Source: Bacillus horti
GTDB taxonomy: Bacteria; Bacillota; Bacilli; Caldalkalibacillales; JCM-10596
Length of the DNA stretch: 64,000 nucleotides
NCBI RefSeq assembly: GCF_030813115.1
Contig: NZ_JAUSTY010000011.1
Location: 62,001 to 126,000, forward strand
Reading direction: 5' to 3'
The position numbers and the translations under genes are program-made. A model generated the notes under the pieces. The model searched no databases. It had not been told where the DNA came from and was given only the letters and a program-made list of their open reading frames with translations. Within the stretch, counting starts at the first letter, position 1. Every line of letters starts with the position of its first letter. Positions 28,556-37,571 of the stretch are shown in pieces.

Positions 28556-28945
28556 TTACGCAGGTATAAGCTTCATGACCGTTTCAATGATAACTGTAAT
28601 AATAGGGATGGCTAAAACCATAATTAGGATTTTCCCCGCCAGCTCAATTTTGGAAGCAATGGCTCCTTGTCCAGCATCTCTAGTGATCTGTGCCCCAAAC
28701 TCCGCTATATAGGCAATTCCAATTATCTGAAGGATTGTCTTTAAATACACTAGCTGTATGCCGCCATTGGTAGCTAGGCTCTCCAGAACATTTATTACCT
28801 CAGCAATCTTATCAATCAGAAAGAGGAAAATAATGACGCCTGTAACGGCTGTCAAAGCAAAAGCAAAAATGGGCTTTTGCTCTTTAATGAGCAGAATCAG
28901 AATGGTTGCAACAAACCCTAGTCCTACAAGTTGAATGATCTCCAT
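28556..28945 (-). CDS. spoIIIAD: Stage III sporulation protein AD
   Basis: A 129-residue polytopic protein with about four membrane segments. The sequence IIQLVGLGFVATILILLIKEQKP at the start and YIAEFGAQITRDAGQGAIASKIELAGKILI in the second half identify the SpoIIIAC/AD family. Confidence 0.96.
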   Translation of the reverse strand: MEIIQLVGLGFVATILILLIKEQKPIFAFALTAVTGVIIFLFLIDKIAEVINVLESLATNGGIQLVYLKTILQIIGIAYIAEFGAQITRDAGQGAIASKIELAGKILIMVLAIPIITVIIETVMKLIPA

Positions 28946-28957
28946 AGCGATAGCCTC

Positions 28958-29170
28958 TCACTGAAATAAAAACACAGATCTTATTTTCAGAAATAAATCC
29001 TGAATAAAATTAGCCACCATAAACAAAACAACAATAAAGCCAATGAGCGTCACCCAATGAGCCCAGTCTTCTTTTCCAGCTTGCTTTAAAATCGTATGAA
29101 TCATCGCTACAACAATACCAATGCCCGCAATTTGAAATATTGTATTTACATCTATATTCACCTGCTCCAC
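28958..29170 (-). CDS. spoIIIAC: Stage III sporulation protein AC
   Basis: A 70-residue protein with two membrane segments (about 11-28 and 41-60). The segment FQIAGIGIVVAMIHTILKQAGKEDWAHWVTLIGFI is nearly invariant in endospore formers. It is slightly longer at both ends than some homologues. Confidence 0.96.
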   Translation of the reverse strand: MEQVNIDVNTIFQIAGIGIVVAMIHTILKQAGKEDWAHWVTLIGFIVVLFMVANFIQDLFLKIRSVFLFQ

Positions 29171-29174
29171 CTCT

Positions 29175-29693
29175 CTACAACATCAGGATGACGATGACTG
29201 CACCTGCTAGGAAGCCAAGGGTTCGGTACATCTTTTCATATTTAAGCTGATCATCTCGTGCCTCTTCTTCATATTTCTTTAAATGAGTCATCATCAAGTT
29301 GAGGTGTTTTTGTTGATCCAAACGATCAGAATTGCCAATGACAGTTCCAAAATGCTCGAGCCATTCCCATTCCACCTTCTTTAATGCAGATTGTGCTTTA
29401 ACATCACCTAACGCTTTAGACCAACACTGGATAGTGCTTGCTCCATCAAGACTGGTGAAATAATGAGAGCAGTTTCCAAAAAGCTGACTGACAAAGCCTG
29501 AATGCTGCTTTCCTATCTTTTCAAATGCTGATTGAAGCGGAGTAGCTCCATAGCAAATCTCCGTCTCAAGTAACTGTAAGCTCATTAGTAGATCACGTAT
29601 TTGATTTGTCCTATTACTGAGTCTTCTTGCCAAATGATAGCCGCCTAAAGTGGAGGAAAGCATAATAAACATGGCTCCGATGAGCTTAAGCAT
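29175..29693 (-). CDS. spoIIIAB: Stage III sporulation protein AB
   Basis: Membrane protein with terminal hydrophobic segments and a helical soluble core resembling GspF/PilC-type secretion proteins. With the ATG at 29693 it has 172 residues and begins MLKLIGAMFIMLSSTLGGYHLA; the longer open frame to 29771 lies within spoIIIAA and lacks family similarity. The start is preceded by GGAGGGAAGG. It overlaps spoIIIAA by 8 nt. Confidence 0.95.
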   Translation of the reverse strand: MLKLIGAMFIMLSSTLGGYHLARRLSNRTNQIRDLLMSLQLLETEICYGATPLQSAFEKIGKQHSGFVSQLFGNCSHYFTSLDGASTIQCWSKALGDVKAQSALKKVEWEWLEHFGTVIGNSDRLDQQKHLNLMMTHLKKYEEEARDDQLKYEKMYRTLGFLAGAVIVILML

Positions 29694-30726
29694 AGATCCT
29701 TCCCTCCTTTTTGATTTGGTATATCGGTTTTTGGTTTTTATCATAAATGGCTTCGATCGTTCCAACTCCATTTCTTTTACTTAAAAGAATAAAACGCTCG
29801 AACACAGGCTGTTGGAATAATGACTCTAGGGAAGGACGCGACTTTATATCCTCAAGAGAAAAACCATGAGCAGACGTTAGCAAGTATACTCCTGCATGAA
29901 GAGCCTCCAAGATAGCACGTGTATCTTCTACGCTCCCTATTTCATCAGTCACAATAATATCGGGACTCATGGAACGAATAAGTAGCATCATTCCTTCTGC
30001 CTTAGGACAAGCATCTAGCACATCAACCCTTGGCCCCAAATCGTTTTGGGGAATTCCCTCAATACAGCTAGCGATTTCAGACCGTTCATCGACAACCCCT
30101 ACCTTTTGACCTTCTAGTCCAGTCTTATGGGTTCCATAGCTGAGCATCCGAGTCAAGTCCCTTAATAAGGTCGTTTTCCCACAGCGGGGGGGTGAAATAA
30201 TTAATGTATTGCAGAAATAAGCCTTCTTTTCTCGTTGCTCAATAAGAAATTTGAGTATGCCTTCAGCTATTCCAATACATTGTCTGGCTATACGTATATT
30301 AAATGAACGGATATCCTTTAGATGCTTAATCCTTCCTTCTTCCACAACTGCACGTCCAGCAATACCGATTCGATGACCTCCCTGTACTGTGATGTAGCCT
30401 CTGCGTAGCTCCTCCTCAATCGCATAAATAGAATGCCTACTAATCACGTTCATAATCTTTAGAGCATCCTCCTGTGAAGTCATTATGCCATCCTGCCATG
30501 ACATGGAATAAGATCCCTTTTCAGTTGGGTAATACGATTGGTTCTGGATAATAACTTCAAGAGGGCGCTGAATTCTAATCCGAATTTCTTCTATTGAATT
30601 TTGCAGGGTCTGCGGAAGCTGGCTTAAGGCTTGCCTAATATGTTGGGGTAAAAAAACGAGTAGATCCTCTCTCATCGTTTTAGCCATTCCCTTCAAAATT
30701 GGTCTATTGATTCTGTTTAACTCCAT
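29686..30726 (-). CDS. spoIIIAA: Stage III sporulation protein AA (ATPase)
   Basis: Secretion-type ATPase thought to power the SpoIIIA-SpoIIQ channel. It shows Walker A SPPRCGKTTLLRDL near residue 180, the Walker B-type DIIVTDEIGS near residue 255 and the His-containing ALHAGVYLLTSAHG. The family is usually about 305-340 residues. The start is uncertain: 30726 gives 346 residues but no ribosome site; ATGs at 30687 and 30675 are alternatives, with GAAGGG upstream of the latter. It is the first gene of the spoIIIA operon. Confidence 0.93.
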   Translation of the reverse strand: MELNRINRPILKGMAKTMREDLLVFLPQHIRQALSQLPQTLQNSIEEIRIRIQRPLEVIIQNQSYYPTEKGSYSMSWQDGIMTSQEDALKIMNVISRHSIYAIEEELRRGYITVQGGHRIGIAGRAVVEEGRIKHLKDIRSFNIRIARQCIGIAEGILKFLIEQREKKAYFCNTLIISPPRCGKTTLLRDLTRMLSYGTHKTGLEGQKVGVVDERSEIASCIEGIPQNDLGPRVDVLDACPKAEGMMLLIRSMSPDIIVTDEIGSVEDTRAILEALHAGVYLLTSAHGFSLEDIKSRPSLESLFQQPVFERFILLSKRNGVGTIEAIYDKNQKPIYQIKKEGRIYA

Positions 30727-30974
30727 TTTATGCAGGCTTGTACGGATTCATGATAGAGATTAGATATTTTAAGAGATTTCCTCTTCACAGGTTGTATCAC
30801 TCTGTACACGTTTGTGCCTGTTCATCTATTCTTGAACAAGCTCCTTTTGAAAAATGGGCAACATTTATCTGTTTCTTGCATATTCTATGGCTAACTAAAA
30901 AGGTTGGGGAAATGTGCTTTGTTATTAATATGGATAAAAATCTATATGGCAGCAAAAAGGATGGGAGAGGTAGC

Positions 30975-31688
30975 ATGAAGATTGACGTGGCTTTATCCAC
31001 TAGCTACTTGAAACAAGAGGATATTCATAACAAAACGGTTATCGTCATCGATACCCTTCGAACAGGATCTACGATTATAACAGCTTTGCATAAAGGTGCC
31101 GCAAAAATCATTCCAGTAGAAACGATTGGGCAAGCTTTGCATTATTTTCACCATGAAGATACCTACCTTTGTGGTGAGCGTTTTTGTAAGAAAGTGAATG
31201 GTTTTGATTTAGGTAGTTCCCCATTTAATCTTCTCAGTCTTGATACACATAATAAAACCCTTATCATAACTTCTACAAACGGTACAAAAGCAATCCTTAA
31301 AGCGAGAAAAGCAAGTCACTTATTAGTTGGGTGCCTTCTTAATGCACAGCATTGTATAGAACACGCACTAAATCTAAAAAAAGATATCACTCTATTATGT
31401 GCTGGCTCAAGAGGAGAATTTGCCTTGGAGGACGGTTTAACAGCTGGATATATGCTACATTTATTGAAGCAGTTTAAAGAAAACCTACAGCTAACAGATT
31501 TGGCTCAAATGCTTAGAATTGGCTACGAGGAAAATAAAGAAATGCTTAATACTTTAGTTCAAACGGGATCTACAGCGCTTCGGCTTTTAGAAACCGATCA
31601 AGAAGATGATCTTCATTACTGTCTTCAAATGAATAGTGTTCCTTTGACAGGGATCTATCAGGGCGAGGAGATTGTTGCATTAAAGTAG
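30975..31688 (+). CDS. comB: 2-phosphosulfolactate phosphatase (ComB family)
   Basis: Removes phosphate from (2R)-2-phospho-3-sulfolactate to give sulfolactate. In Bacillus a homologue (YitC) takes part in making 3-sulfolactate that accumulates in spores; in methanogens the enzyme serves coenzyme M synthesis. Marks are TVIVIDTLRTGSTIITALHKGA, CGERFCKKVNGFDLGSSPF and TSTNGTKAI. The ATG at 30975 has GGGAGAGG 4 nt upstream; the longer open frame to 30738 has no such support. The 237 residues fit the family. It is divergent from the spoIIIA operon, which suits a sporulation role (inference). Confidence 0.9.
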   Translation: MKIDVALSTSYLKQEDIHNKTVIVIDTLRTGSTIITALHKGAAKIIPVETIGQALHYFHHEDTYLCGERFCKKVNGFDLGSSPFNLLSLDTHNKTLIITSTNGTKAILKARKASHLLVGCLLNAQHCIEHALNLKKDITLLCAGSRGEFALEDGLTAGYMLHLLKQFKENLQLTDLAQMLRIGYEENKEMLNTLVQTGSTALRLLETDQEDDLHYCLQMNSVPLTGIYQGEEIVALK

Positions 31689-31755
31689 ATGACTACATCA
31701 AAATCATCTGTTTCTGACGCTAAGGCATTTAAAGTTGCGAGCCGTCCAATGTCCC

Positions 31756-31822
31756 GCCGTCAGAGAGTATAAAATTTGAAGAAAACAGGGTATCAAATTT
31801 TATCTTTTTATACGTTAAAAAA
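31756..31822. repeat. Dispersed palindromic repeat, copy A
   Basis: A 67-bp element starting GCCGTCAGAGAGTATAAAA and ending CGTTAAAAAA. It contains a perfect 11-bp inverted repeat, ATAAAATTTGA / TCAAATTTTAT, around a loop of about 14 nt. It matches copy B at 43725-43794 over its whole length with scattered differences. It abuts the U-tract of the efp terminator. MITE-like or BOX-like; not coding. Confidence 0.8.
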
Positions 31823-31857
31823 GGTGCATCTAAGTCATAGTGGACTTTGGAGGCACC
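31817..31857 (-). terminator. Terminator of efp
   Basis: GGTGC (31823-31827) pairs with GCACC (31853-31857), and an inner AAGTC/GACTT extends the stem. On the minus strand it is followed by TTTTTT, shared with the end of repeat copy A. Confidence 0.78.
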
Positions 31858-31915
31858 CTTTAAATATCATGATATTTTATTTATTTAATTCTGTATTCTA
31901 TATAGTCAAGGAGCC

Positions 31916-32473
31916 TTACGCTCTTGATACATAATCTCCGCTTCTAGTATCAATAACAAGCTTATCTCCCACGTTTACGAAAAATGGAACTTGAACAACT
32001 AGCCCAGTTTCAAGAGTAGCTGGCTTAGAGCCACCTGATGCTGTATCCCCTTTAATTCCTGGCTCTGTTTCCGTTACTTCTAGCTCTACTGAATTTGGCA
32101 TATCCACACCAATTGTTTCACCATTGTACATAATGATGCTAACGATCATGTTTTCTAATAAATAGTTTAATTCATTTTTGATCTGATTACCGTTCAACAC
32201 AATCTGCTCATAGCTCTCATTATCCATGAAAGTATATTCGTCACCTGCACTATACAGGTATTGCATTTTACGAGTTTCAATATGTGCTTTCTGGAATTTC
32301 TCAGTAGGACGGAACGTTCTTTCTTGAATGTTTCCGTTACGAATATTTTTTAATTTAGAGCGGACAAAAGCAGCTCCTTTTCCTGGCTTAACATGCTGGA
32401 AATCGATGATTTGCCAGATGTCTCCGTCAAACTCAATCGTTAATCCATTTTTAAAATCAGAAGTTGTTATCAT
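31916..32473 (-). CDS. efp: Elongation factor P
   Basis: Relieves ribosome stalling at polyproline stretches. The 185-residue three-OB-fold protein has the domain I loop [14 protein letters not shown] (Lys at the modification site near residue 32) and the C-terminal [21 protein letters not shown]. It is 21 nt downstream of the Xaa-Pro peptidase gene and ends at a terminator. Confidence 0.98.
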   Translation of the reverse strand: MITTSDFKNGLTIEFDGDIWQIIDFQHVKPGKGAAFVRSKLKNIRNGNIQERTFRPTEKFQKAHIETRKMQYLYSAGDEYTFMDNESYEQIVLNGNQIKNELNYLLENMIVSIIMYNGETIGVDMPNSVELEVTETEPGIKGDTASGGSKPATLETGLVVQVPFFVNVGDKLVIDTRSGDYVSRA

Positions 32474-32494
32474 AGTTATTACTTCCTCTCACGA

Positions 32495-33565
32495 TTAATC
32501 AATAATGATTAGTTCTTTTGTTGATTGTGTCAGGATTTCATTTCCTGTTTCCTTAATCACAATATTATCTTCAATCCGTACACCACCAACACCAGCAAGA
32601 TAAATGCCTGGCTCAACTGTTACAACCATACCTGGTTGCAGCAACTCATCTGATCCTTTTTTGGACAATTTAGGATCCTCATGAACATCTAAACCAATAC
32701 CGTGACCAGTAGAATGTCCAAACTGCTCACCATAGCCTTTAGCTGTAATATAATCTCTACAATAATCATCTGCTTGCTTACCTGTAATCCCTGCCTTTAT
32801 GTTCCGTACACCTTGAAGCTGAGCCTCTAAGCAGATATTATAGATTTCTATAAGTTTATCAGAAGGCTGTCCTACGGCAAAGGTTCTCGTCATATCAGAG
32901 ATGTACCCCTGATACACAGCTCCGAAATCTAACGTTACAAAGTCCCCTTTTTCGATAACCTTATCACTAGCTACACCGTGGGGTAAAGCTGACCTTGCTC
33001 CAGAAGCCACAATCATATCAAAGGATGAAGTGGAAGCACCTAGGCTTCTCATGTGGAACTCCAGCTCATTAGCGACTTGAATTTCAGTTAATCCAGGCTT
33101 AATAAAGTTTAAAATATGTGTAAACGTTTCATCTGCAATTTTTACCGCATGACGAATCGTTTGAATCTCCTGCTCATCTTTAATCATTCTTAGCTTCTCA
33201 ACAGCCCCCGAAACGGGAACAAGCTCCGCACTAAATCTTTGCTGATACCCTCTATACGTAGCGAAGGTGACATGATCCTGCTCAAAAGCCAGACGTTTAA
33301 CGTTCAAACGCTCTAAAACTTCCGCAATCTTTTCTCCAATAGGCTCTACATGTTTTACAATCTCAAAGCCTTGTGCCTGTTCTTTAGCTTGTTCTTCATA
33401 ACGAAAATCCGTTATAAATACAGCCTCTGTTTTGGTTATCAAAACAACTCCAGCACTACCTGTAAATCCAGTCATATATCTTCGGTTACTTTTACTTGTA
33501 ATGAGAAAGCCATCTACTTGATGCTCATCAAACAAAGCTCGAAGACGATTGATACGTTGCTCCAT
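32495..33565 (-). CDS. yqhT: Xaa-Pro peptidase (YqhT)
   Basis: Metallopeptidase of family M24 that removes N-terminal residues ahead of proline. The 356 residues have an N-terminal creatinase-like domain and a pita-bread catalytic domain. Metal ligands are visible in VTLDFGAVYQGYISDMTRTFAVG (two Asp), GHSTGHGIGLDVHE (His) and VTVEPGIY and GVRIEDNIV (Glu). GGAGGGG precedes the ATG. The yqhT-efp pair is conserved in Bacillus. Confidence 0.95.
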   Translation of the reverse strand: MEQRINRLRALFDEHQVDGFLITSKSNRRYMTGFTGSAGVVLITKTEAVFITDFRYEEQAKEQAQGFEIVKHVEPIGEKIAEVLERLNVKRLAFEQDHVTFATYRGYQQRFSAELVPVSGAVEKLRMIKDEQEIQTIRHAVKIADETFTHILNFIKPGLTEIQVANELEFHMRSLGASTSSFDMIVASGARSALPHGVASDKVIEKGDFVTLDFGAVYQGYISDMTRTFAVGQPSDKLIEIYNICLEAQLQGVRNIKAGITGKQADDYCRDYITAKGYGEQFGHSTGHGIGLDVHEDPKLSKKGSDELLQPGMVVTVEPGIYLAGVGGVRIEDNIVIKETGNEILTQSTKELIIID

Positions 33566-33813
33566 TATACCCCTCCTAATTCATTTTCCTCATTAAAGCA
33601 ATTAAGAGCAAGCTGGTATCCTTTCAGCCTTTAAGCCTAGAATTGACACTTAAATTCCTCAGCAATGTACGATTACTATGACGATGATTGCCAGGTTCTT
33701 CACGTTGATGAACAATCTATGTACTCATGTGACATCAGCGTTTTACTCTTTTGCCTAACGATGAACGGCATGATCTCATTTATTTTATCATAAAATAAGC
33801 AAATGTGAAGGCA

Positions 33814-34452
33814 TTAGGAGTTTGTCTCACGCTCTTTTTCTATGGAGTCAGACAGGTACTGATAAGAAATGGAATACCCAACAAAAAGTCCGTAAACAGC
33901 AAAGATACAAATAAAAATAATATTCGTTGTAAAGCCAAGCTCTTGGAAGGTCATAGCTCCAGAAATCAAGCTGTTCAAGCCTAAGAAAAGTAACACCCAT
34001 AAGCTTAATCCAAACCAAATGCCGATCCAGGGTGACTCAAGCTTTCTGAAAAGGGTGTAATAAAGGGAAGAAGCTAATATGGATAACAAGCTTAAACAAA
34101 GGATACTTAAGCCATGACCTAACGGACCCATTAATGGCTTCATTCCTTGGGTAAAAGGGAGATGCTGCCAAACAACGCCAGGTCCAAAAGAGATAAAATT
34201 TAGAGCATGGGCTAAATACGTGATAAGTGAGGCAAATAGTCCTCCAAAAAAACCAACAGTAACGGTATAAAGCTGTTTTTTCTGTCTCTGTGTTTGTCCA
34301 GCTCTATTTTCATGATGATGTCTTTTGTCAGAGGATTCTTCACTCTCATCTATCCCTTGATCCGCTCCATTTGAATGATCTTCCTCTAAATGTATTTGAT
34401 CAGTCTGACGTTTTCTAGATCTACTTTTTCTACTTAGCGTCTTTGTTCCCAA
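33814..34452 (-). CDS. yqhR: YqhR-family membrane protein
   Basis: A 212-residue protein with a long charged N-terminal region (about 1-60, rich in R, K, D, S, H) followed by four hydrophobic segments: FFGGLFASLITYLAHALNF, LSILCLSLLSILASSLYYTLF, and two towards the C-terminus. This is the YqhR family, function unknown. TTG start with GGGGTGA upstream. In B. subtilis yqhS (aroQ) lies between yqhR and yqhT; here the 248-bp gap (33566-33813) holds no intact gene. Confidence 0.8.
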   Translation of the reverse strand: MGTKTLSRKSRSRKRQTDQIHLEEDHSNGADQGIDESEESSDKRHHHENRAGQTQRQKKQLYTVTVGFFGGLFASLITYLAHALNFISFGPGVVWQHLPFTQGMKPLMGPLGHGLSILCLSLLSILASSLYYTLFRKLESPWIGIWFGLSLWVLLFLGLNSLISGAMTFQELGFTTNIIFICIFAVYGLFVGYSISYQYLSDSIEKERETNS

Positions 34453-34533
34453 TCTGTTTCACCCCATCTATGGAATATCTTTTGTATATTCCTAGTATGT
34501 ACAGGATGAGAAAGAAAAATGAGTTACTTCTAG

Positions 34534-34845
34534 CTATTGTTGCTTTTCAAGTAACCAATCTGCTAATAGACTAGCTTGTTCTTCACTAAAGTTTTTCATT
34601 TGAGGCATTCTACCCAATCCATTTAAGATAATCTCAGCAATCTCTTGCTCATTGTATTTTCCGTCAAGCTCAAGTAATGATGGAGCACTTCTTCCAGAAA
34701 GGTCAGTACCATGACAGCCGATACAGCTACGCGCTAACACCTCTGGATTTGTTTCATTTTCAAAGCTTCCTTGTCCTCCACAACCAGCCAATACTAGGCT
34801 TAATAAAAGGATGATAGAAAGCTTAAATGTGATCTTCCTTGTCAT
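34534..34845 (-). CDS. Lipoprotein cytochrome c
   Basis: A 103-residue membrane-anchored c-type cytochrome. It has a signal peptide with lipobox VLAGC (Cys22), one haem site CIGCH at 41-45, a short GRSAPSLLELDGKY loop and a distal methionine in GRMPQMKNFS. It resembles the small c551/CccB-type cytochromes of Bacillus that donate electrons to terminal oxidases. GGAGG lies about 10 nt before the ATG. The CcdA gene at 39.3 kb could serve its maturation. Confidence 0.9.
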   Translation of the reverse strand: MTRKITFKLSIILLLSLVLAGCGGQGSFENETNPEVLARSCIGCHGTDLSGRSAPSLLELDGKYNEQEIAEIILNGLGRMPQMKNFSEEQASLLADWLLEKQQ

Positions 34846-35029
34846 TATATGTTGCCTCCTTCAATAGCCATTCCATGCTTCTATTGTAAATCGGAATCGG
34901 GTAAAATAGTAGTCTTTCCTTTCTTTTTCATGTACAATGACAATGGAAGGAAATCCTTCATTTAAGTAGTATAAATCGTATGAATTAACTATAAAAAATA
35001 GAGCTAGGATAGGTTGGTGAAGAGTCAAT

Positions 35030-35989
35030 ATGGAAAAGAAAACTGCTTACGGTGGGCAAGCGGTTGTTGAGGGTGTTATGTTTGCTGGTAAAAATGTAAA
35101 TGTAACAGCCATTAGAAGAAAGGATTCATCTCTTAACTTCTTAGAAATTGAACGAAAGGTTATTCCTTGGGCCCAGAAGCTTAGGAAGATTCCTTTTATA
35201 AGAGGAAATGTAGCTATTATTGAATCTTTAATTAACGGAAGTAAGCATTTGAATTTCTCTACAGAGCGTTTCGATGTGGATCCAAAGGATGATGATCAAA
35301 TTGTACCCGAACAGGAATCTTCTAAGCTTACAATGATTTTAGGAGTAGCGGTTGTTGCTGTACTTTCTTTTTTGTTCAGTAAATTTGTATTTACGGCACT
35401 TCCTGCTGTAGTGGCACACTCCTTTTTCCGTGAATGGTTCCCGGGACATCTAGCACAAAATATTATTGAAGGCGTCATAAAAACTATTCTTTTATTCGGA
35501 TACATTTATCTAATATCCCTTACACCTTTAGTTAAGAGACTGTTTCAGTATCATGGGGCTGAACATAAGGTTATAAATTGCTATGAAGAGGGTAAAGAGA
35601 TAACGGTTGAGAATGTGCAAAGCTCATCTCGCTTACATTACCGCTGTGGAAGTAGCTTTATCATTTTTACTGTGATTATAGGAGTGTTTGTGTATCTATT
35701 GGTACCAAGTGAACCATTACTTGAACGGGTACTCTATCGTTTAGCCCTTATTCCAGTAGTTATTGGTATAGCCTTCGAAGCTCTACAGCTCACAAATAAA
35801 GTTAGAGATATCCCTGTTCTGAAAATGCTAGGCTATCCAGGTCTTTGGGTTCAGCTTTTAACAACAAAAGAACCAACAAATGAACAGGTTGAAGTATCAA
35901 TCGCATCCTTTGAGCGTATGCTAGAATTAGAGCAGCAGGCTGAAAGTGAAAAAATAAAGGTAGCGAAAGAGAATATTCAGCCTATCTAA
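35030..35989 (+). CDS. yqhQ: DUF1385 membrane protein YqhQ
   Basis: A 319-residue protein starting AYGGQAVVEGVMFAGKNVNVTAIRR, the DUF1385 signature. Membrane segments lie around 100-130, 145-165, 205-225 and 230-250, and RYHGAEHK-like QYHGAEHKVINCYE is in the middle. Function is unknown; homologues are called metal-dependent enzymes without proof. It is co-oriented with yqhP 56 nt downstream, as in B. subtilis. Confidence 0.92.
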   Translation: MEKKTAYGGQAVVEGVMFAGKNVNVTAIRRKDSSLNFLEIERKVIPWAQKLRKIPFIRGNVAIIESLINGSKHLNFSTERFDVDPKDDDQIVPEQESSKLTMILGVAVVAVLSFLFSKFVFTALPAVVAHSFFREWFPGHLAQNIIEGVIKTILLFGYIYLISLTPLVKRLFQYHGAEHKVINCYEEGKEITVENVQSSSRLHYRCGSSFIIFTVIIGVFVYLLVPSEPLLERVLYRLALIPVVIGIAFEALQLTNKVRDIPVLKMLGYPGLWVQLLTTKEPTNEQVEVSIASFERMLELEQQAESEKIKVAKENIQPI

Positions 35990-36045
35990 AAGCATTAAAT
36001 AACAATAGGACCATATTGAAATGAATAAAAGGTGGTGATGATCCC

Positions 36046-36420
36046 GTGAGAAAACTAAAGCATCCTGTGATTTATGTTTTTCTTGGTTTAGCTGCATTTG
36101 GATTTTTATGGCAGCTATTAACTCAACCACAACAGCTCTTAAGTACAATTCTTTCTATAGGTCTTATTGTTCTGATTGGGTTTGGGATCTACCATTTTTT
36201 AATTAGGAAAGGGAAGTTAGGACATACTCAAAAGTCCTTTTCCAATTATAGAAGATATCCAGTAAGTAAGGATGCCACAGCTAGAGATTATTACTCGGCT
36301 GCTAGCTCTGCAAAAACAAAATCCGTTCAAAAAAAAGCTAAAACGAGATCTAAATCGAGCAAAGCTAGGAATCATTCTTTTACGGTCATAGAAGGAAAAA
36401 AAGGGAAGCGCAAGCTCTAG
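36046..36420 (+). CDS. yqhP: YqhP-like small membrane protein
   Basis: A 124-residue protein with two hydrophobic segments (about 8-24 and 31-51) and a very basic tail from about 75 on (AKTKSVQKKAKTRSKSSKAR). It matches the SA1362/YqhP type by position and layout. GTG start with AAAGGTGGTGA upstream. Function unknown. Confidence 0.78.
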   Translation: MRKLKHPVIYVFLGLAAFGFLWQLLTQPQQLLSTILSIGLIVLIGFGIYHFLIRKGKLGHTQKSFSNYRRYPVSKDATARDYYSAASSAKTKSVQKKAKTRSKSSKARNHSFTVIEGKKGKRKL

Positions 36421-36463
36421 GCCTGTTAGCATCAGGCTAGAATGCCTACACTTCCCTTTCGTT

Positions 36464-36494
36464 AAAACCAGCATACAATGGCTGGTTTTTGTTT
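36464..36494. terminator. Bidirectional terminator between yqhP and yqhO
   Basis: AAAACCAGC (36464-36472) pairs with GCTGGTTTTT (36481-36490), followed by TTTTGTTTT on the plus strand; the A run on the left gives a T run for the convergent minus-strand gene. Confidence 0.85.
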
Positions 36495-36499
36495 TGGCG

Positions 36500-37441
36500 T
36501 TAACTCAGCTTCTGCGTAAACCTGTTGTTGGGATTTCTATGCTTCTCAATATACTCAACAAAGTTCCAGATGGTAAAGAATTGCCTTGTTTCAGAGCGTC
36601 CAAGCTCGATCAACTGAATTTTCTGCTCATTAGTCAGGGAAAAATCCGTTGCTTTGATGTTTTCCACAGGGATAAACACTGTTCTTGAAGCGTTAGCTTC
36701 TTCAATATGGCGTCGATCATGAGCCTCCATCATGGTTGAGAAAATAGCCATAAACATCGTGATCGGACCAGCTATCCGATTGGGCTGCTGAAACATTTCT
36801 GCTGCCTTAAGCCTGTAGCCAAACGTTGGCCAGCGTGGCGAATGTCGAGCATCAAATAGCCAAATCGGATAATTGCTTAATAGACCGCCATCCACCATAT
36901 AAATTCGAGTTCGATCAGGTAAGTATAGGATATAAGGCTGAAAAAAGTAAGGGATACTGCTACTGATACGAGCAGCTAAGCTGATGGGGAACGATTCCCA
37001 AGAGAGCCTGTATTGATGAAGATCATCAGGTATAATAACAAGCCTACCATTAGAAATATCAGATACAATAATTTTTAGCTTTCCTGCTGGAAGGTCTCCG
37101 AAAGTTGTGACTCCCTTGGCCTTCAGCTTGTTATCTAACCATTTTTCAATATGAATAGAGGAGTAGATTCCGTTTTTGAACAATAAATTAAGACCTTTAC
37201 CTACAACGGGTAAACGTCCTATAAGATCTGGCTTGAGAAAGAAAAGGAAGGACAATTCGTCCATCATGAGCTCTAGCTCTTTCCCTGTATAACCAACAGC
37301 TAATAAACTGGCTATTATTGAGCCTGCAGAGGTTCCTGCTATGCGGTTAAATGAGTAGCCCTGCTTCTCCGTTTCCTGAATGGCTCCAATGAACGCAAGA
37401 CCTTTTACTCCTCCTCCTTCGAAAACAGCATCACACTTCAT
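36500..37441 (-). CDS. yqhO: Patatin-like phospholipase YqhO
   Basis: Predicted serine lipid acyl hydrolase. It has an oxyanion loop GGGVKG near residue 9, the nucleophile GTSAGS near 37 and the DGG motif (MVDGGLLSN) giving the catalytic dyad Asp. I chose the ATG at 37441 (MKCDAVFEGGG, GAGGAG 9 nt upstream); the ATG at 37450 would abut the ribosome site. Length of about 313 residues fits the family. Substrate unknown. Confidence 0.9.
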   Translation of the reverse strand: MKCDAVFEGGGVKGLAFIGAIQETEKQGYSFNRIAGTSAGSIIASLLAVGYTGKELELMMDELSFLFFLKPDLIGRLPVVGKGLNLLFKNGIYSSIHIEKWLDNKLKAKGVTTFGDLPAGKLKIIVSDISNGRLVIIPDDLHQYRLSWESFPISLAARISSSIPYFFQPYILYLPDRTRIYMVDGGLLSNYPIWLFDARHSPRWPTFGYRLKAAEMFQQPNRIAGPITMFMAIFSTMMEAHDRRHIEEANASRTVFIPVENIKATDFSLTNEQKIQLIELGRSETRQFFTIWNFVEYIEKHRNPNNRFTQKLS

Positions 37442-37538
37442 GTCACTCATCTCCTCTAAATCATAATGGATACAAATCTACGATCAGTCATCATTATCAT
37501 TCAGCTTATGAGTATTAAAATGGAGCTTGGCATATGAC

Positions 37539-37567
37539 AAAAGCATCAGATTTCCATCTAATGCTTT
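37539..37567 (-). terminator. Terminator of mntR
   Basis: On the minus strand AAGCATTAGAT pairs with ATCTGATGCTT (one wobble) around a GGAA loop, followed by TTTT. It lies just after the mntR stop. Confidence 0.85.
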
Positions 37568-37571
37568 ATAC

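Noticed and set aside
29694-29771. 26-codon N-terminal extension of SpoIIIAB
   Set aside because: It lies wholly within spoIIIAA and lacks family similarity; the ATG at 29693 has a clear ribosome site.
30738-30974. N-terminal extension of the ComB ORF by 79 codons
   Set aside because: No ribosome site at 30738, poor resemblance to the family, and the ATG at 30975 has a good Shine-Dalgarno.
33566-33813. Possible remnant of yqhS/aroQ between yqhT and yqhR
   Set aside because: Translation of the minus strand gives no convincing dehydroquinase motif, so no pseudogene is called.
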